A stretch of 6,649 bases of DNA from Candidatus Omnitrophota bacterium (GTDB lineage: Bacteria; Omnitrophota; Omnitrophia; Omnitrophales; Abzuiibacteriaceae): contig JACQQN010000115.1 in NCBI GenBank assembly GCA_016206995.1, forward strand, positions 1 to 6,649. The letters run 5' to 3'. The translations under genes were made by a program, and so were the position numbers. The notes under the pieces are model-generated. The model saw only the letters and a list, made by a program, of their open reading frames with translations. It did no database searches and had not been told where the DNA came from. This document shows, piece after piece, positions 1 through 5,188 of the stretch. Each line of letters begins with the position of its first letter. Positions within the stretch are counted from its first letter, which is position 1.

Positions 1-147
1 GCACGATACACACGAACCCGCCGACCCGTTGAGATGGTTTATCAGGAAGTTTGTAAAACGAGAACCCGGGCTTTGATTCGAGAGTGTTTTATCAAAGCAC
101 TTCCGAAATCTAAAAAACTTGCCTTGATCGAACCATTGAAAAAATAA
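1..147 (+). CDS. C-terminal fragment of an unidentified protein (5' end outside the window)
   Basis: The frame is open from the first base to a TAA at 145-147, giving 48 residues of a C-terminus that ends in a lysine-rich segment (IEPLKK). The next gene starts only 11 bases after this stop, which suggests a shared transcript. The fragment is very basic, with an early YTRTRRP stretch. A Tyr followed by Arg-Arg-Pro is seen near the C-terminus of some FAD-dependent monooxygenase-fold enzymes, but that is too short a resemblance to assign a function. I do not recognise the protein. An open frame of this length could arise by chance, but its position directly upstream of a co-oriented gene favours a real gene end. 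Confidence 0.55.
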   Translation, partial: ARYTRTRRPVEMVYQEVCKTRTRALIRECFIKALPKSKKLALIEPLKK

Positions 148-158
148 GCGCGATTTTT

Positions 159-791
159 ATGAACATAACTCACGGCAGAAAAAGTTCTGCGTTGCTTGTC
201 ACTTTATCGTCAACATTGATCGCCACATTTCTTTTTTCTGGTTGCACAACCATTTTTGGGTGGGGCATCCACGCACCAGGGGTTCTTTCCAATCGTTATT
301 ATGAGCAAGTCAAGCCAGCCCCTCAAAGAATGGGGCTTTATCTTCCGGATGAGTTGATTCAATTTGAATCAAAAGAGCGTGGCGGGCGGCTAGCAGACCC
401 ACAGCGTTATTTCATCGGAGAATCGTTTGTGCCGATGGCGATTGAAGGTTTCCAACGGGCTTTTGAAGAGTTTGTGTTGATGGAAGCAAAACCTGCTTCA
501 GACATTTTGACGCGCCACCAAATTCCTTATCTTGTAACAATCAAACCGGAAAGTTTTAAGAACCGCGTCACCTTGAAAGGGCAAGCGGTTGAACTCAAAA
601 CCCGCGTTACGATTTTTGATTCCGAGCTCCATCTTGTTCGCGAGTTTCAAGCAACGGGTTCAAGCGACGCGCAAAAAGTGTTTGCGAAAAAAGGCGGACC
701 GGAAGTGAATTTAAACGCAGCGATTGAGAATAACATTACCTCCACCGTTCAATTCGTGCAAGATTTCTTGAAAGAAGGAAATGCGCCGTGA
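159..791 (+). CDS. Predicted lipoprotein of unknown function (210 aa)
   Basis: The N-terminus is a lipoprotein signal: a basic start (HGRK, residues 5-8), a hydrophobic core (about 11-26) and Phe-Ser-Gly-Cys with Cys29 as the predicted lipidated residue. Phe at -3 is less usual than Leu, but Leu25 lies next to it. The mature part has no motif I recognise. It looks like a compact alpha/beta domain: an amphipathic helix near 92-108, beta-like stretches around 123-160 and a C-terminal helix at about 185-206. That outline resembles small envelope lipoproteins of the YajG or transport-auxiliary type, but this is only a shape resemblance. The ATG at 159 has no clear Shine-Dalgarno sequence and sits 11 bases after the previous stop. 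The stop overlaps the next start within GTGA, so the two products are probably made together and may interact in the envelope. Confidence 0.85.
   Translation: MNITHGRKSSALLVTLSSTLIATFLFSGCTTIFGWGIHAPGVLSNRYYEQVKPAPQRMGLYLPDELIQFESKERGGRLADPQRYFIGESFVPMAIEGFQRAFEEFVLMEAKPASDILTRHQIPYLVTIKPESFKNRVTLKGQAVELKTRVTIFDSELHLVREFQATGSSDAQKVFAKKGGPEVNLNAAIENNITSTVQFVQDFLKEGNAP
775..780 (+). promoter_or_regulatory. Ribosome binding site for the gene at 788
   Basis: GAAGGA lies seven bases before a GTG codon at 788 and inside the end of the preceding lipoprotein gene. It supports the GTG start, which overlaps the upstream TGA, and implies coupled translation. Confidence 0.65.
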
Positions 792-1363
792 CGGGAATTA
801 AATTGAATCGATCGCAAGCTTTTCTTTTAGCAATTGCCATACTTTCTCAAAATTTATTTGCGGCAAGCCTCGAAAAGCCAGAACTGCCCCGCGAGATTTT
901 GCAAGAAGCGCGTAGCGAGGTCGTGATTATTGAAAACAAAATGAGCGGGAAACCGCTTGTTTGTATTAAAGAAAACGCTGCACCAATTAGACCGTATTTA
1001 CAATCACTTGCGCGAGAAATTAAGAGGCCGGATTATCGGATGCTTGATTACCGAACAAAACCGGGAGAAATTCCTTACGAAGGTCCGTCGAGCGACCGCA
1101 CAAAAATTTACGTATTTGCAGCAACGATCGCGACTTTAGGTGTTGTGAGTGGAGCTGCTCTAGGAGCGGTTGCAGCCTCAAGCGCTGCGGCTGGCGGTGC
1201 TTCCAGTGGAGGCGCAGGACTTGTCGCAGCAGGGACAGCGCTTTCAGCAGGAACCGTTTCCGCTGCGCTTACAAGCTCTCAACCGGATCCGAACCGCGAT
1301 TCATATACTCATGAGTCAAAATCCGAAGTGTTGTCCGAGCTAAAATCCAAAACCACCAGTTAA
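788..1363 (+). CDS. Secreted protein with Gly/Ala-rich hydrophobic C-terminal region, unknown function (191 aa)
   Basis: Translation starts at a GTG that overlaps the stop of the lipoprotein gene. Residues 1-25 form a Sec-type signal peptide (LNRSQ, a hydrophobic core, then Leu-Phe-Ala before a likely cleavage near 25/26). Residues 27-105 are polar and charged with one cysteine (Cys59). Residues 107-163 are a long Gly/Ala/Ser-rich hydrophobic stretch with small residues at regular spacing (for example GAALGAVAAS and GGAGLVAAGTALSAGTVSAA), like glycine-zipper membrane helices and long enough for two crossings around a flexible SSAAAGGASSGG linker. The last 28 residues are polar. I do not recognise the family. 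Seen: the signal, the zipper-like tail and the overlap with a lipoprotein gene. Inferred: an envelope protein that inserts or oligomerises in a membrane, possibly with its lipoprotein neighbour. Confidence 0.8.
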   Translation: MTGIKLNRSQAFLLAIAILSQNLFAASLEKPELPREILQEARSEVVIIENKMSGKPLVCIKENAAPIRPYLQSLAREIKRPDYRMLDYRTKPGEIPYEGPSSDRTKIYVFAATIATLGVVSGAALGAVAASSAAAGGASSGGAGLVAAGTALSAGTVSAALTSSQPDPNRDSYTHESKSEVLSELKSKTTS

Positions 1364-1368
1364 TCTTA

Positions 1369-1513
1369 TATCCAGTTTCTACATTCACTACGCTCCGCGC
1401 GCCTAATTTTTGTTGAATGGCCAAGCAAAATTAGTCGTACTCACTGCGCAATTTCGCTACGGTTCGAGCTAGAACCTTCGCTCAATTGACGCCGCTCACG
1501 TAGAAACTGGATA
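1369..1513. repeat. 145-bp element bounded by a perfect 14-bp inverted repeat (MITE-like)
   Basis: TATCCAGTTTCTAC at 1369-1382 is the exact reverse complement of GTAGAAACTGGATA at 1500-1513. The outermost bases on both sides are TA, so the element can also be read as 12-bp terminal inverted repeats flanked by a TA duplication, the target preference of IS630/Tc1/mariner transposons. The interior has two more stem-loops: CTAATTTT at 1403-1410 with AAAATTAG at 1427-1434, and GCGCAATT at 1446-1453 with AATTGACGC at 1484-1492 (one bulged A), enclosing GGTTC at 1461-1465 with GAACC at 1472-1476. It encodes no transposase. A non-autonomous mobile element or an interspersed intergenic repeat fits best; a structured RNA is the alternative. 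Confidence 0.6.
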
Positions 1514-1514
1514 C

Positions 1515-1666
1515 ATGTTAGCAAGCAAGATTGTTTGAGGGCAGCTCTCGGAGCTCGTTCGAGCTTGGTATCGCCGAAGGCGATTCGAACGAGCGAGAGG
1601 CAGTGGGCGTCTCCGCCGGATAAGACGAACCGCGGTGCCCGAGGACAAGTCTTGCTTGCAAGACAT
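1515..1666. repeat. Long imperfect palindrome with nested hairpins (repeat element or structured RNA)
   Basis: GCAAGCAAGA at 1521-1530 pairs exactly with TCTTGCTTGC at 1650-1659. The stem continues with TTGT (1531-1534)/ACAA (1645-1648) past one bulged G, then GGGCA (1539-1543)/TGCCC (1636-1640) across a four-base internal loop. Inside is a strong arm: CTCTCG (1545-1550)/CGAGAG (1594-1599), CTCGTTCGA (1554-1562)/TCGAACGAG (1585-1593) and an apical ATCGCC (1570-1575)/GGCGAT (1579-1584) closed by GAA. A weaker arm uses CGTCT (1608-1612)/AGACG (1623-1627). The whole therefore folds as a closed multi-branch structure. It starts one base after the neighbouring 1369-1513 element. I match it to no known RNA family. 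It may be a second repeat element, a stabilising 3' structure of the upstream operon, or a small RNA. Confidence 0.55.
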
Positions 1667-1695
1667 TCCGCCCTCGTATGATTACTTGCGGTGTG

Positions 1696-1704
1696 TGATA
1701 CAAT
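1696..1704 (+). promoter_or_regulatory. Extended -10 promoter of typA
   Basis: TGATACAAT gives a TGn extension plus TACAAT, five of six matches to the sigma-70 -10 consensus. No good -35 is present at the usual distance, which fits an extended -10 promoter. Only nine bases separate it from the typA ATG, so transcription would begin about 0-4 bases before the start codon. The identical nine bases precede the sigma-factor gene at 3697-3705. Confidence 0.5.
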
Positions 1705-1713
1705 CTCACCCTT

Positions 1714-3543
1714 ATGCATCAGCCTAAAAGACGTAAGGAAATCAGGAATGTTGCGATTGTCGCCCATGTCGACCACGGAAAAACTACGCTCGTCGACGCG
1801 CTTCTGAGGCAAACAGGTGCCCACCTCTTTAAAGAGGGCGAAACAACCATCATGGATTCGAATGCGATCGAGCGTGAGCGGGGGATCACGATTTTCTCAA
1901 AGAACGCTTCTTTTAATTACAAAGGTGTCCAGTTCAATATCGTTGATACACCAGGCCACGCGGATTTTGGAAGCGAAGTTGAGCGAATTCTTCGGATGGT
2001 GGATGGCGTGTTGCTTTTGGTGGATGCGTTCGACGGTCCCATGCCGCAAACCAAATTTGTGCTTCGAAAATCATTGGAGCTTCATTTGAAACCAATTCTT
2101 GTCGTGAACAAAATAGATCGCCACAATGCGAGGCCGCATGAAGTTTCAGACAAGACGTTTGACCTTTTCTGTGAACTCAAAGCAACAGATGGACAACTTG
2201 ACTTCCCAATCGTTTACACATCCGGTAAAGAAGGTTGGGCAACACTTGATTTGGAAGAGCAAGGTGTCGACATGAAACCACTTCTTGACACCATCTTGCA
2301 TCGCGTACTTCCTCCGGTTGCAGATGTCGAAGAACCGTTTCAAATGCTTGTGACAATGCTTGATTATGATTCGTATATTGGCCGTATCGCAACAGGCCGG
2401 ATTTTTCATGGCATCGTCAAAGTAGGCGACCCCATCATTGCGGTGCGCCGCGATAATTCATCAACTCGCTACAAAGTGACAAAGATTTTGAAGTATCAGG
2501 GTCTTAAAAGAGTTGAGGCTCAAGAAGCAGTGGCAGGTGACATTGTATCGATCGCTGGCGCTGAAGAAATCCATGTGGGAGAAACTCTCGCCAACCCAGA
2601 AAAACCAGAAGCACTTTCATTTATTAAAATTGATGAACCAACCATTTCAATGTATTTTTCCCATAACACAAGCCCGCTTGCCGGGAAAGACGGCGGCCGG
2701 TTTCTCACGTCGCGGCACATTCGAGAACGACTCGAGCACGAAGCCATGATGAATGTGGGAATTAAAGTTGAAGAAGTAGATGGTGGCGAGCGGTTTAAAG
2801 TCTCTGGGCGCGGCGAGCTACATCTTTCAATTTTAATTGAGACCATGCGCCGGGAAGGTTATGAACTCGAAGTATCACAGCCACAGGTGATCTTAAAAGA
2901 AATTGAAGGGGAGACCTTTGAACCGGTTGAAGAAGTAACTATTGAGGTTGACCCGGAATATCAGGGAGCTGTGATGCAAGCGCTTGGCAGCCGGAAAGCC
3001 GATCTCAAAAACATGGCGAACACAACCACTAGGACCGTCCGTATGGAATTTGTCATGCCATCACGGGCGTTGATCGGTGTGAGGAGCGAGCTTCTTACCA
3101 TTACGCGTGGCACGTGCATTATGTATCAGAATTTTTATGAATATCAAAGATTTAAAGGGGAGCTTCCAAAACGCCAATCCGGAGTTCTCATTTCTCAAGT
3201 ACCCGGCAAAGCCGTTGCGTATGCGCTTTGGGGTCTTCAAGATCGCGGCGAGATTTTTTTAAAGCCAGGTGACGAGCTTTATGAAGGAATGATTGTCGGC
3301 GTCAATAATAAGGGTAACGACCTTGTGGTCAATGCAATTCGGGAGAAAAAACTCACCAACATGCGCGCCTCCGGTTCTGACGAGGCAATTCAACTCATTC
3401 CACCACGGGAGATGACTCAAGAGTTTGCGCTCGCATTTATCGAGGATGATGAGCTTGTCGAAATCACACCCAAAAACATTCGTCTTCGCAAACGTTATTT
3501 AACTGAGAACAACCGAAAAACCGCCGCTAGGAACCAAAAGTAA
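1714..3543 (+). CDS. typA: Translational GTPase TypA/BipA
   Basis: This is a full-length (609 aa) ribosome-binding GTPase of the EF-G/LepA superfamily, which acts in ribosome assembly and growth under stress such as cold. The G domain (about 1-200) shows the P-loop AHVDHGKT at 17-24, switch I RGITI at 56-60, DTPGH at 78-82 with the catalytic His82, NKID at 132-135 and a G5-like TSGKEG at 169-174. A beta-barrel domain II follows (about 205-295). The EF-G-like domain III carries SGRGELHLSILIETMRREG at 364-382. The C-terminal part has TypA-specific elements, including PSRALIGVRSE (449-459), NMRASGSDEA (549-558) and FIEDDELVEITPKNIRLRKR (575-594). The start gives the usual short run before the P-loop. 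No Shine-Dalgarno precedes it, consistent with the near-leaderless promoter. It is a single gene, with gaps on both sides. Confidence 0.97.
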   Translation: MHQPKRRKEIRNVAIVAHVDHGKTTLVDALLRQTGAHLFKEGETTIMDSNAIERERGITIFSKNASFNYKGVQFNIVDTPGHADFGSEVERILRMVDGVLLLVDAFDGPMPQTKFVLRKSLELHLKPILVVNKIDRHNARPHEVSDKTFDLFCELKATDGQLDFPIVYTSGKEGWATLDLEEQGVDMKPLLDTILHRVLPPVADVEEPFQMLVTMLDYDSYIGRIATGRIFHGIVKVGDPIIAVRRDNSSTRYKVTKILKYQGLKRVEAQEAVAGDIVSIAGAEEIHVGETLANPEKPEALSFIKIDEPTISMYFSHNTSPLAGKDGGRFLTSRHIRERLEHEAMMNVGIKVEEVDGGERFKVSGRGELHLSILIETMRREGYELEVSQPQVILKEIEGETFEPVEEVTIEVDPEYQGAVMQALGSRKADLKNMANTTTRTVRMEFVMPSRALIGVRSELLTITRGTCIMYQNFYEYQRFKGELPKRQSGVLISQVPGKAVAYALWGLQDRGEIFLKPGDELYEGMIVGVNNKGNDLVVNAIREKKLTNMRASGSDEAIQLIPPREMTQEFALAFIEDDELVEITPKNIRLRKRYLTENNRKTAARNQK

Positions 3544-3674
3544 ATCTTTAGGATCCCATCTTTATTTCTCAGCAGATTTTATTCGTTTGGTAAATCGAAG
3601 CAATTTTTAATCAATGACACTTTCTCTGTCCTCGAACGTCTAAACAAAAACGCTGAAGTAAACCGATAAATTAA

Positions 3675-3693
3675 TTTCTTTCGTTAAAAGAAA
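3675..3693. promoter_or_regulatory. Inverted repeat upstream of the sigma-factor promoter (possible operator)
   Basis: TTTCTTT at 3675-3681 and AAAGAAA at 3687-3693 are perfect inverted arms with a five-base spacer, centred about 20 bases upstream of the -10 element. The dyad occupies the place of the -35 region, so a protein bound here could block or activate the promoter. As RNA it would be a weak AU-rich hairpin and not a convincing terminator for typA. Confidence 0.35.
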
Positions 3694-3696
3694 CTT

Positions 3697-3705
3697 TGAT
3701 ACAAT
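3697..3705 (+). promoter_or_regulatory. Extended -10 promoter of the sigma-factor operon
   Basis: TGATACAAT is identical to the element in front of typA and suggests housekeeping-sigma transcription of the operon. There is no good TTGACA-like -35 at 16-18 bases. The predicted transcript would start around 3711-3713, only a few bases before the TTG start codon at 3716. A second promoter recognised by the encoded ECF sigma factor would be expected for autoregulation, but I could not identify one. Confidence 0.45.
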
Positions 3706-3715
3706 TTGCAGTGAT

Positions 3716-4315
3716 TTGATTGATAAACTTCATTTTACCGAGGAGAATTCCATCGAAGATTTTGAAATCATCCTAGATATTCTGGCAGGGGATCGCGACG
3801 CGTACAAAGAGATCGTCCAAAAATATGAAGTTCGAGTCCGCAGTTATTGTTTGAACGTATTGCAAAATTCTGCACAAGCGGATGACGCTGCTCAAGAAAT
3901 TTTTATCAAAGCATATCAAGCTCTCGGGCAGTTTCGTGGGGCTGCTTCTTTTTCAACCTGGCTTTACCGCATTGCAGCTAACCATTGTACCGATGTGATC
4001 AGGAAAATAGCGCGGTGGAAAACAGAATCCTGGGAAGCTCTTTTGGAAAAAGAAGGTGAACAACTAGAAAGTTTGTTTTCGGTCGCCCCAAAGATTGAAC
4101 GTTCCGAACAATCTCAATTAATCGCAAAATTACTTTCCGTTCTTCCTGAGAAATATAGAACTATTCTTGTATTGCGCGAAATTCATGGCTTAAGTTACCA
4201 AGAGCTTTCTGAGACATTGGAATGTTCAGTGGATGCCGTTAAAGCGAGGTTAAAACGCGCTCGCCAAGAGATTGAAATGAAATCCCGACACTTATTGGAA
4301 AGGAAACGCGTCTAA
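3716..4315 (+). CDS. RNA polymerase ECF-family sigma factor
   Basis: The protein (199 aa) has the two-domain layout of ECF sigma factors, which direct RNA polymerase to stress-response promoters. Sigma region 2 spans about 27-97, with DDAAQEIFIKAYQAL (56-70) and the FSTWLYRIAAN segment (79-89) of the -10-binding region. A charged linker (about 98-135) leads to region 4 (about 140-185), where LPEKYRTILVLREIHGLSYQELSETLECSVDAVKARLKRAR forms the helix-turn-helix that reads the -35. The start is uncertain: TTG at 3716 is the only usual start codon that leaves region 2 intact, yet it has no ribosome binding site, while GAGGAG at 3740-3745 sits six bases before an in-frame ATC (3752). It is the first gene of a five-gene run, and the anti-sigma gene follows after 22 bases. 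Confidence 0.93.
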   Translation: MIDKLHFTEENSIEDFEIILDILAGDRDAYKEIVQKYEVRVRSYCLNVLQNSAQADDAAQEIFIKAYQALGQFRGAASFSTWLYRIAANHCTDVIRKIARWKTESWEALLEKEGEQLESLFSVAPKIERSEQSQLIAKLLSVLPEKYRTILVLREIHGLSYQELSETLECSVDAVKARLKRARQEIEMKSRHLLERKRV

Positions 4316-4337
4316 AAGTCATAAGGCAGGCAGACCT

Positions 4338-4796
4338 ATGGACCACCAAAGCATTAAAGAAAAATTATTGAGTTACAAAGACCCTGAGCTTTCAACAGCC
4401 GAGCGTGAGCAAATAACTCTTCATCTAACATCCTGTGAGGATTGTAGGTCCGCATTTGCCCGATGGGAAGCGGTTCGCTCTAAATTCAAGGCACTGCCTT
4501 CCGCTCGCTCTTCTGAAGCCTTTGTGAACCAAGTGATGGCTCGACTTGACGCTTTGGAAAAAGTTGAGCCAACCATAGTTGTTTCGGAACAGCGGCCATT
4601 TTTAAGATGGTTGCTTCCGCTTACCGGGTATGCATTTGCTTTCTTTTTAATGATTTTAGCAATCACCCATCAAGAGCAGCAGGTCAATACCGATGCTGTT
4701 CTTCTAGCGGATGTCCCTCAGGCATCGCAATGGACATTTTCAATGGAAACGCCAGACACAAGTCGGTTGTTAGGAATTCAGAAGGAGGAAATATGA
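4338..4796 (+). CDS. Membrane-anchored zinc-finger anti-sigma factor
   Basis: The product (152 aa) has the anti-sigma zinc-finger motif His29-x3-Cys33-x2-Cys36 (HLTSCEDC) in an N-terminal helical domain that holds ECF sigma factors inactive in the cytoplasm. A linker follows (about 45-88), then one transmembrane helix at about 89-110 (FLRWLLPLTGYAFAFFLMILAI) and a short 40-residue periplasmic tail, too small for a full sensor domain. Sensing is therefore probably done with a partner, and the obvious candidate is the next gene, whose ATG overlaps this stop in ATGA. The location immediately after the sigma gene makes that sigma its likely target. The ATG at 4338 has only a weak AAGG-type site upstream. 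Release probably occurs by proteolysis or conformational change (inference). Confidence 0.9.
   Translation: MDHQSIKEKLLSYKDPELSTAEREQITLHLTSCEDCRSAFARWEAVRSKFKALPSARSSEAFVNQVMARLDALEKVEPTIVVSEQRPFLRWLLPLTGYAFAFFLMILAITHQEQQVNTDAVLLADVPQASQWTFSMETPDTSRLLGIQKEEI
4782..4788 (+). promoter_or_regulatory. Strong ribosome binding site deciding the start at 4793
   Basis: AAGGAGG lies four bases before the ATG at 4793. The reading frame is open much further upstream, to before 4607, but this near-perfect site and the ATGA overlap fix the real start at 4793. Confidence 0.8.
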
Positions 4797-5188
4797 AAGT
4801 AGCATGGAAACCTAGTTGGCATTGGGTTGTCATCTTTCTTTTAATCGGGTTTGCTCTGGGAACTATTTTTGGTGAACGGTATGCCAAGGAAAGTTTCCAC
4901 CGGCATTGGAAAAAAGGAGATGCAAAACAGCACATGCTTGAACGTTTCAGCAAAAAACTTGATCTAACGGCAGAACAAAGAGAAAAAGTCGCGACCGTTT
5001 TTGAAGCAAAACACCCGGAAATGCTTGCACTCCAAGAAGAGGTAAAGCCCAAGTTCGATGCGCTTCGGAATTCAACACAAGCAGAAATTCGAAAATTGTT
5101 AAGCCCCGAGCAGCAAAAGAAGCTTGATGAGATGAATGCGAAAAGAGAGGAGCGAAGAAAAGAGAGGCAAAAGTTTTTTAGCTTATGA
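4793..5188 (+). CDS. Membrane-anchored periplasmic protein of the CpxP/ZraP/CnrX-like (LTxxQ, heavy-metal sensor) type
   Basis: From the ATG at 4793 the protein is 131 aa. A short cytoplasmic N-terminus (MKVAWKPSW) leads to one hydrophobic helix (about 10-26) that serves as an uncleaved anchor. The periplasmic part is almost all helical and charged. It has two LTxxQ-like motifs, LTAEQ (58-62) and LSPEQ (103-107), spaced as in CpxP/Spy-type helical hairpin proteins, and a very basic C-terminus (about 115-128). Family members sense misfolded proteins or metals and signal to two-component or anti-sigma systems. His36, His38, His47/Met48 and His74/Met77 could be metal ligands, but this is only suggested by their presence. 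The start overlaps the anti-sigma stop and the stop overlaps the tolC-like start (both ATGA), which supports a sensor role for this operon. Confidence 0.85.
   Translation: MKVAWKPSWHWVVIFLLIGFALGTIFGERYAKESFHRHWKKGDAKQHMLERFSKKLDLTAEQREKVATVFEAKHPEMLALQEEVKPKFDALRNSTQAEIRKLLSPEQQKKLDEMNAKREERRKERQKFFSL

Larger units (their letters stand above)
1364..1713. other. 350-base gene-free interval made mostly of two inverted-repeat elements
   Basis: No convincing gene lies here. Two adjoining palindromic elements (1369-1513 and about 1515-1666) fill most of it, and the last 40 bases carry the typA promoter. Several short frames are open on the minus strand because the repeats are GC-rich, but they have no start signals and one runs into typA. 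I see no tRNA, rRNA or CRISPR structure. No hairpin here is followed by a T-run, so a standard intrinsic terminator is not evident. Confidence 0.75.

Noticed and set aside
957..1139. Short open frame inside the secreted-protein gene
   Set aside because: It is an out-of-frame shadow without a ribosome binding site or domain.
1521..1659. Known structured RNA such as 6S RNA, RNase P RNA or tmRNA
   Set aside because: I could not find the conserved cores of RNase P RNA or tmRNA. The fold has branched arms where 6S RNA has a single long hairpin with a central bubble.
1441..1824. Minus-strand open frame of 127 codons across the repeats and the 5' end of typA
   Set aside because: It overlaps the conserved typA N-terminus antisense, covers two palindromic repeats and has no recognisable domain. 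The open frame follows from GC-rich repeat composition.
2520..2846. Minus-strand open frame inside typA
   Set aside because: It is antisense to the well-conserved domain III of TypA and has no independent support.
3544..3600. Intrinsic terminator after typA
   Set aside because: No GC-rich hairpin followed by a T-run was found in the bases after the stop codon.
3690..3715. ECF-type autoregulatory promoter starting with GAAAC at 3690-3694
   Set aside because: A matching -10 would fall on or after the start codon region, so this placement does not work as a promoter for the sigma gene.
4607..4792. Upstream extension of the LTxxQ gene frame
   Set aside because: It lies inside the anti-sigma coding region, and the strong AAGGAGG and ATGA overlap place the true start at 4793.
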